Positions 1 to 13,500 of a DNA stretch of 64,000 nt are shown here, one piece after another. Location of the stretch: assembly GCA_038503035.1 (NCBI GenBank), contig JAVSML010024367.1, positions 157,017 to 221,016 of the forward strand, in the 5' to 3' direction. A model generated the notes under the pieces. The model was given only the letters and a program-made list of their open reading frames with translations, did no database searches and had not been told where the DNA came from. This stretch comes from Crocodylus rhombifer. Its lineage: Eukaryota; Chordata; Crocodylia; Crocodylidae. A program made the position numbers and the translations under genes. Each line of letters begins with the position of its first letter. The first letter of the stretch is position 1.

Positions 1-110
1 ATAGACACCTTGCTGGGGTCATTTGACCCCAGTACTCTTTCCTGCCAAGGCAAGGGGTCAGACTTGATGATCTGCTCGGGTCCCTTCTGACCCTAGCAAC
101 TATGAAACTA
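1..110 (+). mobile_element. CR1 LINE 3' end
   Basis: This carries the CR1 3' UTR signature: a GGGGTCATTTGACCCC-type hairpin, GATGATCTGCTC, GGTCCCTTCTGACCCTA and a terminal TATGAAACTA tail. The element begins before the window and is 5' truncated here. No coding sequence remains. Confidence 0.9.
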
Positions 111-312
111 TAAGGAAGAACTTCTTCACTGTCCGAGCCCCCAAGTTTTGGAATAGACTGCCACCTGGGGTGGTTCAAGCACCTACATTGAACACCTTCA
201 AGAGAAATTTGGATGGTTATCTTGCTATGATCCCTGCTGACTTCCTGCCCCTGGAGCAGGGGGCTGGACTCGATCTTCCAGGGTCCCCTCTAGCTCTAAT
301 GTCTATGAAATC
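111..312 (+). mobile_element. CR1 LINE 3' fragment (second subfamily)
   Basis: It encodes the very end of CR1 ORF2 (FTVRAPKxWNRLP-like, then a KTF/VFKRNLD-like stretch), followed by a 3' UTR ending near TCTATGAAATCT. It begins immediately after the tail of the preceding CR1, so two CR1 3' ends lie head to tail. It differs from its neighbour in having the GACTTCCTGCCCCTGGAGCAGG type of 3' UTR, also seen on the minus strand at about 55.0 kb. Confidence 0.85.
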
Positions 313-1262
313 TACTAACCTGAGCACTTACCGGCCACTCAACTGCTTCCGCACGTCAGATCGGGAAGGTAAAGTATTACCTAGCCCTTGCCTGAGGTGC
401 TTAGTACCCGTTTGCATGTGAGGGAACAGCAGAGAAATCATCAGGTGTGTGAGGCTGTAAAGCAGGCCTTCCCTGCTGGTCAGCTCCCTAGGGTGATAAT
501 TGGCCATCTAGGGTGACAGACTGGCCTTGGGTTCTTTAGCTGATCTATAGTTTATAAGTACCGTATAGTGTATCTGTATACTGTTTTGTTTGTTGTGTTT
601 GGTTTTGTTGGTTCTTGTCTTAATACACTTGTTAAACTTTACATTTGTGAGGGGTTTTGCACCTCTGGTCGGGGTCAGGCCAGTTTCCAGAGGAATTTAA
701 CTCTTGGGTGTCCCTTGAATTTAATAGGGAGGATGGTAGGGTATAGAGGCTCAACAACCCTCTGTGCGTGTTTGAGAACATGGGTGGGTGCCTGATGTGG
801 TGTGCCTGACTTCATTTTCCCTCTCTTCACTAGTAGTTTTTGAATACTAGACATTCTCCTAAAGTAACTAATTTTCTCCTTTACAATATGATTTCTCTGA
901 TGGTTCCCATTTTCTGCTCTACTTTGAATCTACTCTTTGATCTTTTTTTTATTTTTTATTTTTTTTATTTTTTTGGAAAGACCAGAACCATAGTATTTAC
1001 TAAAAAAAATCTCATGTTCACAGCTTTTACCAATAAGATTACAGAAACACATAGCAAAAATGTGGGTTTTAGAAACTGCCAGTAGAACACATTTGTGCTC
1101 TCAAAATATAAAATAGTGAAGGAAACCAATGTTTACCAGCTCATAAAACAGTGTAGGATGCATTGAGTTTTGCCCCATAATTCTTAGGGTAAAGAATAGG
1201 AATAGCTTTTTAAAGCTATAAGGACTAAAAGAAAACATTTGGGCAACTAAAAGAAAATATTT
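313..1262. other. No gene recognised
   Basis: Short unrelated ORFs only. Around 540-650 a TTTATAAG motif is followed by T/G-rich sequence that could be LTR-derived, but no ends are defined. Otherwise AT-rich sequence with a T-rich run near 940-975. Confidence 0.5.
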
Positions 1263-1420
1263 GGATGCATCTACATGACATGCTTCGAGTAAAGCAGACT
1301 AATTCTACTGCAGATTAGTGGGGCAGACACAACCTGTCCTTTAGTTGTTACAGGTTCTTTAGTCATTACAACTTAATGCACCTTTATTATGACATATTAA
1401 TGAACGTGTAGACATAGTCA
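1263..1420. mobile_element. MITE, GTCTACAC-terminal family (copy 1)
   Basis: Starts GGATGCATCTACATGACATGC and ends AATGAACGTGTAGACATAG. The same internal AAGCAGACTAATTCTACTGC-like block and TTAATGAATGTGTAGAC-like right end recur at 4,921-5,158. No coding capacity. Confidence 0.6.
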
Positions 1421-1531
1421 GTGTTGTGCCTCCTCTACTAGGGTCAGTGGTAATGTGAACGGGGGACAAATTTGGCAGAAAATTGAAACTACCTGATAAA
1501 CTATTGCAACCTTGTCAATTTGATATTCAGT

Positions 1532-1664
1532 GGGTGCATCTACACAAGATGCTATGTCACCGTAGTGACAAGCAACAGTGATGTAGCACCTAAATTAACT
1601 GCTCTGCCAGGACTGAGCCATACCAACAGGTACTATACAGCCAGGGGCATATGTAGATGCACCC
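1532..1664. mobile_element. Short MITE with GGGTGCATCTACA inverted ends
   Basis: The left end GGGTGCATCTACACAAGATGC mirrors the right end GGGGCATATGTAGATGCACCC: 13 terminal bases are perfectly inverted. The total is 133 bp, non-coding, probably related to the neighbouring GTCTACAC family. Confidence 0.7.
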
Positions 1665-3702
1665 GGTGAATATACAAATCAGTGAGCTGGCAAGCAAAGA
1701 CAGGCAAAAGCAAAAGAAACTAAGACATTTAGTTAAAACTTTGAGTAGGTATAAATTGAACTATGAGTGTTAATATTTAAATCAGTATTACATATTTCAG
1801 CCCACTCCAAATTTAGGAGGAGGTTAGAAAGATTGGCTTGAACTTTTCAATGAAAACTCAAAGTGAATGTAACCTTTCTGCCAGGCACCGGTCAGCAGCA
1901 AAAGGGGCCGGGTTCAATTTTTGGGGTACTAAATACCCTACCCAGAAATTTGGGAACACTAAATTAATTTCTAGGGTGTCCTGCATAAACAAAAACTCCC
2001 TCCTTGCAAGCAGTGTAACCAAAAACAGACTTAATACAGAAAACAGAAGACAACACCAAATGCAATGTGAAAAACTATTAACCTATAGGTTGCACTGAGC
2101 CTGGGGAAGCTGTTTGAGAGCGCAGGCCCCTTCGTGCTCTTGGAAGGATAGCGGTGTGACAATCTTTGCTCCCATGGAGAGGCTGTATATGTGTGTGGGG
2201 AGTGACTGTGGCTCCAGACAACATGAATGCACCCCACACTTCTAGGTTAGATTATACAGCCTGCTGAAATGAAAACTTCAGGAAAAACTCTAAAGGAACC
2301 AAGCTAGTTATTGGCTACAGCCAGCCCAAACACACAGCTGACTAAAACAAAGAACTATCAAAAGAAACAAGGGGGAGGACAAGCCTACCCTCTAGGCCTG
2401 GGTTGCTGGTGGTGTGGGTTACAGCTCCACTGGGAACAGAAAGTTGCAGGCCCCAACCCTGGCTCAAAACTGGCAGGATTAGAAACTCTCAGGTTCCAAC
2501 CCTGCTTAAGCTGTCAGGCCTAAATCCTGGCCAGCAACCCCAAAGAACCAATACTCTTTCCCCTCGTATTAACCCCTTAAAACTTCAAAAGAGAAAAAGG
2601 GCAAGAAAAAGAGGAGAGAGGAGTTCCCAGACACTGGGACAAATCTCCCTCCCTCTCCCCTAGCTTCCAGTTTGCTGTTTGCAACTGGAGAAGACTTCAC
2701 TCTTCAGCAGCAGCTAGCAGCTTCTTTATTCCACCCTCCAACCAGCCTAGCTCATCTTATATCCCTTACATGACATCACCCTGGCCTTGTCCAGTCAGGG
2801 AGCGCCAAACTCCAGTTCATCTCCCAACCAACTAGCCTGAAGAATTTTTTGCTTCCCCTGGCAATGAGGCTAGAGGGCTTTATATATTTTCCCCAGATAC
2901 AGGTTCCAGTCTGCCATGTGCTGAGCATATGGTCAAAACACAGGGGCTGTTTTGCCCACATAAAAAAAAGAACTCCCGTGCACGCGTGTGCGCGCGCACA
3001 CACAGACACACAGACACAATATACAACCCAATTTTGTGTGGGTGTTACATGAATAATTTATAAAGTATTTTTTTTTATTTAAAAATGTACTTTCCTGTTT
3101 ATTTTTTCCAGTTCCAGTTAGATGAAAACAAAAATGTCTTATTCACCATCACAGAGCATATTCTAAGAATGTCCCTAACTCAAAACTAGAAAACAAGGGA
3201 TGCACAAGAAGACCTGTTTTATTTTTAAGATAATTGACTCCAAGGAGCATCAGAACTTTTGGATTTCATGTGAGCTGTTCACCCACGCCTAGATATTACA
3301 TCCTATCTATGCACTATGACAGTGATGACACTGCTTAGGTTATTTATCCCTATTTTTAAGCCTTCTAAACTTTACTTTGCATTCCCTATAATATACAGAA
3401 AGTTTGTGCGCTGAGAGTATTTAATGGTGATGGGGTGGAGAAGGAGCCAATGACACCAAATCATAGTTAAGAATTCTGGTGGGGTTAGAGATTGCAGCTC
3501 AGAATGTATTAGTGATTGTTATTTAGAGAAATGACTGGAGCACTTAGGATGCAGACTGAACTGTGCTCTAATGTTGTATGGCACTGTGCTATTTGGCAGA
3601 CCAAGTCCATTGTAAATCTGTTTTCATATATTCCAGTAAAATGATCATATCATAAATCTTATCTTTCATAGAACTTCAACTTTTGAGAGTTTGGTGCATA
3701 TC
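1665..3702. other. No gene; possible decayed LTR-type repeat
   Basis: The segment at about 1,880-2,770 has a CCGGGTTCAATTTTTGGGGT block and promoter-like GC-rich sequence suggestive of an old LTR, but I cannot define its termini. A CA/CG alternating tract lies at about 2,980-3,020. The ORFs here are short and not convincing. Confidence 0.4.
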
Positions 3703-4520
3703 CAGGCATATCTCATTTTACTGCGCTTCGCAGATATTGTGTTTTTTACAAATTGAAGTTTTGTGGCAACCCTGCGTCGAGCAAGTCCATCGGCACCATT
3801 TTTCCAACAGCATTTGCTAACTTTGTGTCTCTGTGTCACATTTTGGTAATTCTTGCAATATTTCAAACTTTTTCATTATTATTATATTTGTTATGGTGAT
3901 CTGTGATCTTTGATGTTACTATTGTAATTGTTTTGGGGCACCACGAACCGCACCCATATAAGACGGCGAACTTAATCGATAAATGTTGTGTGTGTTCTGA
4001 CTGCTCCACCGACCGGCAATTTCCCCTGTCTCTCTCCCTCTCCTCGGGCCTCCCGATTCCCTGAGACACAACAATATTGAAATTAGGCCAGTTAATAACC
4101 CTACAATGGCCTCTAAGTGTTCAAGTGAAAGGAAGAGTCGCACGTCTCTCACTTTAAATCAAAAGCCAGAAATGATTAAGCTTAGTGAGGAAGGCATGTT
4201 GAAAGTCGAGATAGGCCAAAAGCTAGGTCTCTTGCGCCAAACAGTTAACCAAGTTGTGAATGCAAAGGAAAAGTTACGACTCGCTGAAGGCTCAAATGAT
4301 GGTTAGCATTTTTTAGCAATAACGTATTTTTTAATTAAGGTATGTACATTGGTTTTTTTAGACATAATGCTATTGCGCACTTAATAGACTACAGTATAGT
4401 ATAAACATAACTTTTATATGCACTGGGAAACCAAAAACTTCGTGTGACTTGCTTTATTGCGATATTCGCTTTATTGCGGTGGTCTGGAACTGAACCCGCA
4501 ATATCTCCGAGGTATGCCTG
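3703..4520 (+). mobile_element. Tigger1-like pogo transposon, internally deleted
   Basis: This is an 818 bp element with inverted ends (CAGGCATATCTC... / ...GAGGTATGCCTG). It closely matches, from memory, both ends of the Tigger1 DNA transposon described from mammals, including the AATCGATAAATGTTGTGTGTG segment, the transposase start and the 3' GCGATATTCGCTTTATTGCGG block. A TA follows the right end (4,521-4,522); TC precedes the left end, where a TA target duplication is expected. The transposase is reduced to its N-terminal and last few codons, so the element is non-autonomous. Confidence 0.85.
4106..4306 (+). pseudogene. Tigger1-like transposase remnant
   Basis: A 66-codon frame starting [15 protein letters not shown] encodes the pogo/CENP-B-type helix-turn-helix N-terminus (residues about 15-50, with [16 protein letters not shown]). 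It then jumps at an in-frame deletion to the last residues, RLAEGSNDG, and stops. The catalytic DDE domain is entirely missing, so it cannot transpose itself. It could still bind element ends in principle, but expression is unlikely. It belongs to the element around it and is not a host gene. Confidence 0.8.
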
Positions 4521-4522
4521 TA

Positions 4523-5964
4523 AATCTCTACTGACAAGTGCAAAATGGAGGCAATCAACTGATGGTAGTAGCTATAAACCTATACAGGCCTATACCAAAA
4601 TTACGATTAGTAAGAGTTCTGTGATGAGACGGTTGTCATTTTTTTGATGCAATACAATTAGGGCATGATACCAGTTAGAAAAGACCCAATGCTATCATGA
4701 TATACTGACTCAATATCAGTCTATCTTGGAAGCCCTTTAAAGAAGCCTCATTGGACATCAGCTGATACATATTATCTCTGAACATCTTTAGCTTTCTGAT
4801 ATCAAGGTCATATCATGGACCCTTCTTCGGTGAGGGGATATTCAGCCACCTGATATATGGGTTTATTGTCCTAGAATGCTTTTTTCTATTATCATTTAAT
4901 ATGTGTGTTTGCATGCTTGGGAGCACGTCTACACAAGATACTTCAAGTTAAGTAGACTAATTCTACTGCATATTAGCACAGCAGGCAAAACCCATGCTAA
5001 TGTGCAGGCAAAACCCTTACTAATATGAACTAGAATCTACTATGTGTTAGCGTTCCCAAAAAAGTGTGCATTGGCGCTAATGTGAAATAGCGCCAATAAT
5101 GACACATTAAGGTAGTGCCTGTAATTGAGGTGCATTAATGAATGTGTAGACGCGCACTGGGTATGTTAATTTGATCTACACAGGAGCATTTTCAATAGCA
5201 TTCTGAGTGCCTTCAAGACCAAGAGACTTAATGTCCTGAAGATGGTAGTGGCAGGACTTCAGTCATCATAAGTTTTTCAAACTTTGTTTTCTAGACAGCA
5301 AATTACTGAAAATGATTGAGAGAAGTTAGATTAAATCATGAAAAAAATTCTGAGATTTTGAATCTGTAAGTATCACTGTTCTTTGGAATCTTTTTCCAGA
5401 ACAAGACCTGACCAACTTCAAATTTTCCACAGTGCTGGAGAAGAAAACCCTTTGAAATGTTAAAAACTTAAACTCAGCATTCTTTAACATCATGAAACAC
5501 AATAATTATGGCAGTCACTTTCAAACTCAGACACATGAATCCGAAAAAACAGTGGCCTTCCCTCACACTGCTGTTTGGTGGATACACTAGGCAACTATTA
5601 CCTTGGATACTAGAAAGAAGACACAGTCTAGAGAACTCTAACAGCTTCATCACTACTGCAGTTATAAAACAGCACTATTCAGAAGACTTCTGGCAGGGGA
5701 GACAGCTTGAGGACCTGGGTTAGGACATGGACTCCTTAGGTAACCTGAGAAACAAATCTATCTTGATTCCTGCTTGCAAGACTGGAAGAAGAAGAAAAAA
5801 AAGAGGGAGTTAAGGTCCCACCTCATCTCTCTGCTAAAAATCCACTAGAATCATTGTGCCTTTACAGAAAGTCTTCTTAAAAAGTACAAGGGAGGTAATT
5901 TTTTAGAAAAGTCAGGTGGGAAATTAGACAGTGCAAGTAGATCTCAAAAGAATTTGTTCACAAA
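4523..5964. other. Unique or unassigned sequence with one MITE
   Basis: Apart from the MITE at 4,921-5,158 nothing was recognised. Short ORFs have no family features. Confidence 0.5.
4921..5158. mobile_element. MITE, GTCTACAC-terminal family (copy 2)
   Basis: The left end GAGCACGTCTACACAAG and the reverse complement of the right end AGTGCGCGTCTACACAT form about 14 bp inverted repeats. The interior matches the copy at 1,263-1,420. Non-coding. Confidence 0.65.
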
Positions 5965-7572
5965 GGGCACATCCAGATGAATGCATACATGCCTTTTGCA
6001 GAAGCACAAATCCCCTTGAGACGCTGCAAGAGGTATGTGCAGGAACAAAAAAATGCTCCCCATGCAGCAAATTTGCAGTGTGGGGGCAAAATTAGACCCC
6101 TGGATGTCCAGGGGTCCAAAAAATACCCCAGGCAAAAAAGCAGGGCAGGACACAGTCCAGGACTGTGCCCTGAGGCAACCAGAGGCTCGGGGCCTCCACA
6201 ATGACACTCTGGTAGCCAGCCAGAGCATCTCTGTGGCTGGTCCTCACCCTGTGCAGGACAGGTAGTATGCCAACTGCCATGCTACTAAGCAGGGGTTGGG
6301 GGTGCTGGAGGAGGGGACCATGGGGGGGACCCCCACTGTCCCCAACCCCCACCCACTCCCCGAGCCCCCTGGATCACTGCCCTGCCCAGCCCCTTGAGCC
6401 CCCCCATCACTGCCCCACCCAGCCCCTGCTTGCCTTCTGAACCCCCCGATTGCTTCTCCACCTCACCCCATCCCCTACCTACCCCCCGAGCCCTCCTGAT
6501 CACTGCCCTACCCAACCTCAGCACCCTGGCAATTAAAAGAAAAAAAGCCCGACACTCACCAGCTGTAGCAGCTGCTGTTGGGGTCACTGAAGCCTCCTGG
6601 CACAGCACCCCCTGCACACAGCTTGGGACAATGGGGAGCAGTGGGAACCAGCTGTGGCCTCCTGGCACCTGCACTTCCACTGCCCCATTGCATGGGTGCA
6701 GCCTGGATCAGCAGAGTGCTGCAACACTCAGTGCACTATCAGGAAGCTGGGGCTTCTCAGGCTGAGCAGTGCCAGGCTCGTGGTGAGAGCCGCAGTGGCC
6801 CCAGCTCCCCAAAAGCATCCAGGTGCACCCACTGCTCCGTGCTCGGTGTGGAGGGGCTCTGCCAGGAGGCCCCAGTGACCCTGACAGCTGCTCCTACTTC
6901 TGGTGAGTGTGGGGCCTTTTTTTTTTTAAAGTACTGGGAGACTGGGGCTGGGTGAGGAAGCCATCGGGTGCCTGGGGGTTCAAGCAGACAGCCATCAGGC
7001 GCTTGGGGATGAGTGGGGGTGCTGCAGGAGCCAGCAGGGGCTGGGGCTGGGCAAGGCTGCATGAGCCCTGCAGGGGGCATCGTAGCCCCTGTGAGGGCCA
7101 AGTGCCTCTGTTGACTGTACAGTCTCCATCTGGGTCTGGCAGGTGCGCAGCAGGTCACAGATGGGCAGCAACCCCCACTGCCAGACTGCTGCAGTGGATA
7201 AAGGGTGCAGGGAACTCTCAGAGCTGCTTCAGCAGTCCATTTGGCACAAGGAATAGTGTCCCCAGGAATCAACTGGCTGGGCCCCAGAAACTCCTGAGAG
7301 CTAGTAGCCCTGAGCTACTTGACAGGGCTGCTTTTTGTATTGATGGGTCCAGGACAGGGCAGCTTTTTATACTGCTGGGGCCAGCATAGGTGCCCCTGGC
7401 TGCAGATCTGGGAGGAGCCAGGTAGGGTTATTTTGCCCCACATGGTACAACTTGCACCACACCAAAGTGCATGTCTGGGCACATGGGTTGAGGCACATAG
7501 CCCCAGGTCAAATTTGCACCCCTTCTATTTGAGCTGCTGCAAGCGCTCATGCCTGCATGTGTGGACACATCC
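5965..7572. mobile_element. GC-rich non-autonomous DNA element (family A, copy 1)
   Basis: Ends are GGGCACATCCAGATGAATGCATAC at the left and (reverse complement) GGATGTGTCCACACATGCAGG at the right, imperfect inverted repeats. The left 280 bp and right 130 bp are homologous to the two ends of the element at 47,075-49,811. The interior is CCCC-rich with long chance ORFs on both strands but no transposase motifs. A clear target duplication was not found. Confidence 0.6.
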
Positions 7573-10500
7573 AAAAAAACCAGATCCTACTCTGAGTGAA
7601 ATCAGTTATCTGAGTTGTGCAGAATCAGACTCAGATGGCCCCATTTTTACAAACTGCTCAGCTTCTTAAGCTCTCCTTGAAGTAATCTCTAGCTGAGGGA
7701 GAGTTAACAGCATCTGGTTTCTTTTTTGATTGGCATGCTTTGACAAATATGTTGTCTTTCCAACCCTTCATTCTACTTCAGAACAGTGACTTACCTCAGT
7801 ATGAACTGAGTAAAAATACTGATTCAGTAAGATGAATCCTCTGACAATGGAATCAGCAGTTCATGTATTGAACCAAAAACCTAAATCAGCAAATGATTTT
7901 GGGATTCCCACATGAATTATCTTAAAACAGCACAGACTTTTTAGTTTTTGTCCCCCAACTCCTTGCCCCACCCCCTGAAAAATAAGGCATCTTTCAAGTC
8001 TATAAATGTAGACACCCACAACATTTGGGGACTCAAGAATCACTAGTCACTCTTGTCAATGGACTAAAATATGGGGACAGGCTGTGGTGGCCAAAATAAT
8101 AATTTGAAATGTTTTAGTGCCTTTAGTCTGAGACAGAACAGTCCTCAGATGATTAAAACATTATACAAGCTTGCTAAAGAACAAATAATATTGTTCTTAC
8201 TTAATGAAGAATAGTGATGGCAGGAGATATGGCAACAGACAGCTGCAGCAGTGTTAAGGACAGATTAATATATGGAAACAAAAAATTGGAAATAAAGAAT
8301 ATTTTGACTCCACATTACAGCAAGTATGTTATAGAATATTATTTTACTTTCTTATTTTAATTGTTTGACAAATATTTGCGGTAGTACTAACCTCTTGTGT
8401 CCTCTGCAGTGCCTACAAATAACTGGATTCCAAAACAACATGCTGCAGTGCTGCCTTTTAACCACATGAGAGCATAAAGATCACATCCCTAAAATGTGAG
8501 TTTTACAAGACTAACTGCAGCCACTGGGACCAAGTGCTGCCTCCAGCCTGTCTCAGAGATAATGACCTTTTGAAAGCTAGTGCAAAGCTCTGTGTTGTGC
8601 TGAGCACAGAAAGGTTTCTTGCTATGTTACTCTGGGTGTTTTTATATCTTCAGTTTAAGATGATCCTTCTTTTCAACAGTGCTTCCATAATAGGCTTGAA
8701 GATTCAATGACATTAGTACCATAAGTGCTCTCCCTTAAACTCCTTATATAAGTAGCTATAACTGCTGCCACAGTTCTTCCTATTTGTAATCCATCATCCT
8801 TTTGTATTTGTGCACAATTAGTTCTAAAACTGGATTATGTTATTAACAAGAGTTTTTCTTTGAATTATAGGTCTTTGGGCACAGTGAGATTGTTTCTACA
8901 ATAAAGGAAATTTACCTGAGAATGCAATGGAGTGAAGCCAATTCATATTATGTTTGGATTCAGTTTTTTTTTTAATATCAAACAATGTTGCATTAGTCAT
9001 ATATTTATGTTTTGAAATTATTATTGATATGATAATACCACATAAATTTATCAAACCAATCTCTGTGCCTATACTCTAAGATATTTTTCCACAATATATA
9101 CATACTAAAACAGGCCACCTCATAAAAAGACTGCCACTGATATTATATAAATATTTAATTTAAATGGATACTATTTTAAACAGAAAAGGTTTTCTAGGAT
9201 TACGAGTCAGCTTCTACATGAGTCTCTTGTTAAATTATTGTTCCTTTCTCATGTACTTCCAGACAGGGAAATGGAGGGTGATGTATTCCCTTTGTGCTTG
9301 TCCCCCAGGCAAGGCTGGGAGCAGAAAGCAGGGCACAATACAAGCCTGGAGCCCAGGAAGGGCCAAAAGCAGGCAGCTGATATGCTCTGTACCACCTAGA
9401 GCCCAGGAGCTGAAACCATGGCCAATGATGAGCCCCGCAGTGGCTCTCAGTACCTGGAAGCAGCATCAGCAGGGCATGTGAGGGCCCACACAGGTTTGGG
9501 TTGGCTCAATCAACCCAGAACAGCCTTTATAGAGCAGCACCAGCCACAAGAGTGAGAGGGCACTGGCACAGGCACTGGACTATGCTGCTTCCCTCCACCA
9601 GAGCTGAGGATGCCCCACTGGAGTCTAGCCCAACCTCTGCTCCCACAGTAGGCACCTGAAGACCCTGTGGATGCCAGATGCCAGGTACCTGCCAGGGACT
9701 TATGGAAGTTCATAGTAACCATGGCCCAAAATTACTCACAGGGATTGGCCAGATACAAGTCAACCCTGCAAATCAGGCTTGTGAGTGGGGGCAAGTCCCA
9801 AAGAGCCTTAGCTGCCTGAGGAGAAGGCGGACATACATTGCAAAGATGAAACTAGGCCTGTGAGTGAACAACAGGCACAACTGTTTATGTTATATTGCTT
9901 TATTCATTTCTATATGATACAGATGTCCTTGATGATAAACACTTACTGGAGTAGCAGGGCTCCACCAATTTATGTCAGTCCCAGATTGTTCTGTTTCTCT
10001 TCCCACATCAGACCTTTCTTTTGCCATGTGAAGGCAGGTGCCCAAGAGACCAAGTGCCTACCTCAACAGCATCACAAGAGCATCTGAGTGGAAAGGGGTG
10101 GGGTGTAAGGGAGGCAGAGCTCCACAGATTCCCAGACCCAAAACCTGAGCCCATCCCAACACTCCAGTCAGGTACCACCTCCTGAAATATTTCTTATAAA
10201 CAACAGGTCATGGCAGGTGAGATACAGATAAGGGGATGAAACACTCATTGACAGAGCGATACCTGGGCCCCACACCAGTGTGATCCTTTGGCCCAGGTCC
10301 CACTCAACTTGAACAAAATGTGCTTTGGGTATGTAATCATATACCTTATGTAGGGAGTGTATGAATCGCCTTGCACCCCAGCCTGGATCCTTGTGGGCCA
10401 GATCCAGACTCGGCCATGCTGTGGCAATAGCAGCTCTGGCTCCAGCTCTAGCCACACGCCCAGTGACACAGCTGAAGCTGCTGTTGACATCATGTACTTG

Positions 10501-13500
10501 GTGCTGCCACGGCAGCTCTAGCTCCAACACAGAACATGGGGTATGAGATATGCAACAGTAGTGGTGGCTCCAGGATAGGGCAGCAATAAAGTTGGTAGTC
10601 AAAAAGCCAGGGCCTCAGCAGTGCCAATGGGCAAAGGGGCCAAAGAGTGACCAGGGCTGTGTCCTTTGCAGTGCCTACAAATAACTGGAGGCCTCCTGTT
10701 TGCCTTCTGCTACCAACTGCCACATCCACCAGGGTCACATCCATGAGCCCCATATTCTGTGGCAGGCCATACCCCCGACTTCTGGTGACCCGTCAGCAGC
10801 CCAGTGGGCTGGATAAAGCAGGATACAGCTGTGTCCAATGCACAGGCTGTATATTTGACAGCTTTGCCTTATGTAAAAAGGAAGAAATGTGGGGGGAAAT
10901 GATATGAGGAAGTAGGTGGGCCAGCAGCCAAATTTTAAGTTTCTCTCTTAAAAATATGTAATAGTCATATTAAGGTAGTATTCATATGTAAAACTTATTC
11001 CATTTTCATTATATTAGCCATCTTTCATATTATACAACATGAATTAAGTAGTTGAGACATGTCATGTCTGTTATTTATGAAAATATAGTCTCAACTTGGA
11101 AAGTATTGCTGACCACTAATATTGAATACAAAATTCTTAAATGGAAACTGAGTGTTTGAATTGCAAACGATTGCCTTCAAATGTCAAGAATGAGTTATCA
11201 CACAAACCTACTTGTGAAAAAGTGGATGCAGTGAATCCATTCAGGATGCAGTCACCACAGTTTATAGAGTATGTAAGGGAGCCTTTGAATCGGGGGATCC
11301 AGATCATTTGTAATGTTTAAGAGGTGCAAGAAGCCATTGCTCTATGAGATTTCTGAACATTTGGATAGGGCCTAAGAGTTGGAAAGTTATTTTATCTCTA
11401 TATTCAGCAATAGTATGACCCCCCCCCCACTGGAATACAGTGTCCAGTTCTTAAGGATATTGATAAATCAGAATTGGTTCAAAAGAAAATGATAAAGATT
11501 GGAAAGCATTCCTTCTTATTGAGAGACTGAAGGAACACAATTTGAGGAAGTAAATCAAACTAGTTCTAATTTTGTAAAAAGAAAAATTCCCTTTAAAGTA
11601 ATTCATTTCATTTCCTGATTTTGAACATATAAAAACATTTTAGGAAACATCTACTCTGCAGGGTGACACAAAAGGGAGACAATGATTGAAAGAGAATGCT
11701 TAATATAGGGAAACTGCTGTTCTTGTAAATATAGGTCCCCATATTTCTCGGCTGAAGCCAGTTCTTGTTTTTCTTTTGCTGAAGTAGAGGAGGTTATATT
11801 TTATATCTAAATATAACCTATAATAAATATTCATGAAAAAGTCATTGCTGTCACACTGAGAATGACTGAATGTGCTGATGAAGTAATGCTAAATGCAGCT
11901 GTATGCATTTGTGATGTGGTGTTTTGGTGGTAGTGAAAGAACAAGGTTCTTGGGCTTGATTTATTTAAAAGTATGAGAGAGAAGAGAGGCAGTTCTTTCC
12001 TCTTCTCTTCTAGGGTTCAAAAATCTGGCTCTATTTATTTTGGTTTTGAAACAAATTATTTTTATAATGCTGGAGTTTCACAATAGTTTTTCATAATTCT
12101 TCGTGCTCCCATTTATGCACTTGTTCCTTTCTCAAACAGCACTATCTTTCTCACACTTCCAAGTGTGTTGGGTGCTATACTGACTGTAACAGGGAGCTGC
12201 CTCCCAGTTCCCTCTTATGAGCAGGATCCCAGATACAGCTGGGCTCACTGATTCTCTTGCCCTGCAGTCATGCTGAAACCCCACCACCACTCAGTTGCAG
12301 CAGGGAGCTGGTCCCTTTACCAGGGACAAGCAGGCTTCCAAGGGTAGCCAGATCCCCACCCAACCCAGTTTGGGGTCATGCAGGGTCTCCACAGCCATCA
12401 ACAGCATGTCTGGAAATAAACCCAGAAGTACTGAGGAGTTCCAGCTTCTGGCAAGCTCCAGCAGTGGTCACTCATTTGGCTAGGGAGCCAGACATAACTG
12501 CTCCACACTAGAGGCAGAGCAGGCTCAAATGTGAAAGGGCTGAGGTCCATCATCCCTGGAGAGGGGAGTGAGTGCACTGTCTCCAGGAAGAAACCAATGC
12601 CTGTCTGTGCAGAGGCATACATACAGAAAGTGATCATCATCAGCACAAACCTGGGTCTGAGCCCAGGGTGAACTCCAGACTGAAGCAAGCCATTGAAGGA
12701 TAGCCAGTGGAAGAGAGCTGACCATGCAACCCATCAATGTTGAATGCAGGACACGGTAGTAAGACAGTGTGTGGGTAACAGCTACGAAGGTCTCTGTAAG
12801 ACCCGTCTATTGAATTGACAGGGCTATGATGGTGATGTCCATAAGGATACCTCCTGGGAAACCATGGATGAGATATAGACTAGAAAACTGACAAGCTCCA
12901 AGAAAAGTAGAACAGAGTTGATTAAGAAAAGATGCCTAAACTGAGTATGCTTAGAGGTTGAGTGATGGATGCAGGGCTCTTGTGATAAGTAACCTACAGA
13001 GAGACTCCATTACTGGATTTGATATAGAGGAGCTACATAGAAAAGAAGAGACGTGAGTAAAGAGTAATTGTGCCCTGAAGAGCTTGTGTTGGAGAAAAGC
13101 CTAGGCCAGGTTTGCATGACTCATCAAGCCATCAGCCAAGTGGCTCAGACGTATTTGGAAGCCCATAGATCCACGTGACAGATGTGGCAAGGGCAGGATG
13201 GCAGGGGTGGGGGGAACGAGAGCTCTGTGAAGAGGACGTATACCCTTTGCTGAGAAAATGGTGTTTCTCATTTTGTTTCACTAGTCAGCTTCCCTTTATT
13301 TTGTTTCCGTCAAGAAGTGTCGGGTGATTACAAGGAAGAGGGCAACGGCTTGGGAAAAGAGATACAGATATCTCACATCCACTGACAGTGACTAATAAAA
13401 AAAAAAAATGTTTTCTGCCCCTCCCCAAGGAATTTAAAGTCTAAAGTCCTGATCACAAAGTTAATACCTGGAGTTCTCATTACATGATCAGGGTCTATTC

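Noticed and set aside
1880..2770. An old LTR or ERV segment
   Set aside because: Composition is suggestive but no ends, primer site or coding remnant could be fixed.
6285..7389. Several 120-170 codon frames on both strands
   Set aside because: They overlap mutually, are Pro/Gly/Ala-rich and lie within the filler of a DNA element.
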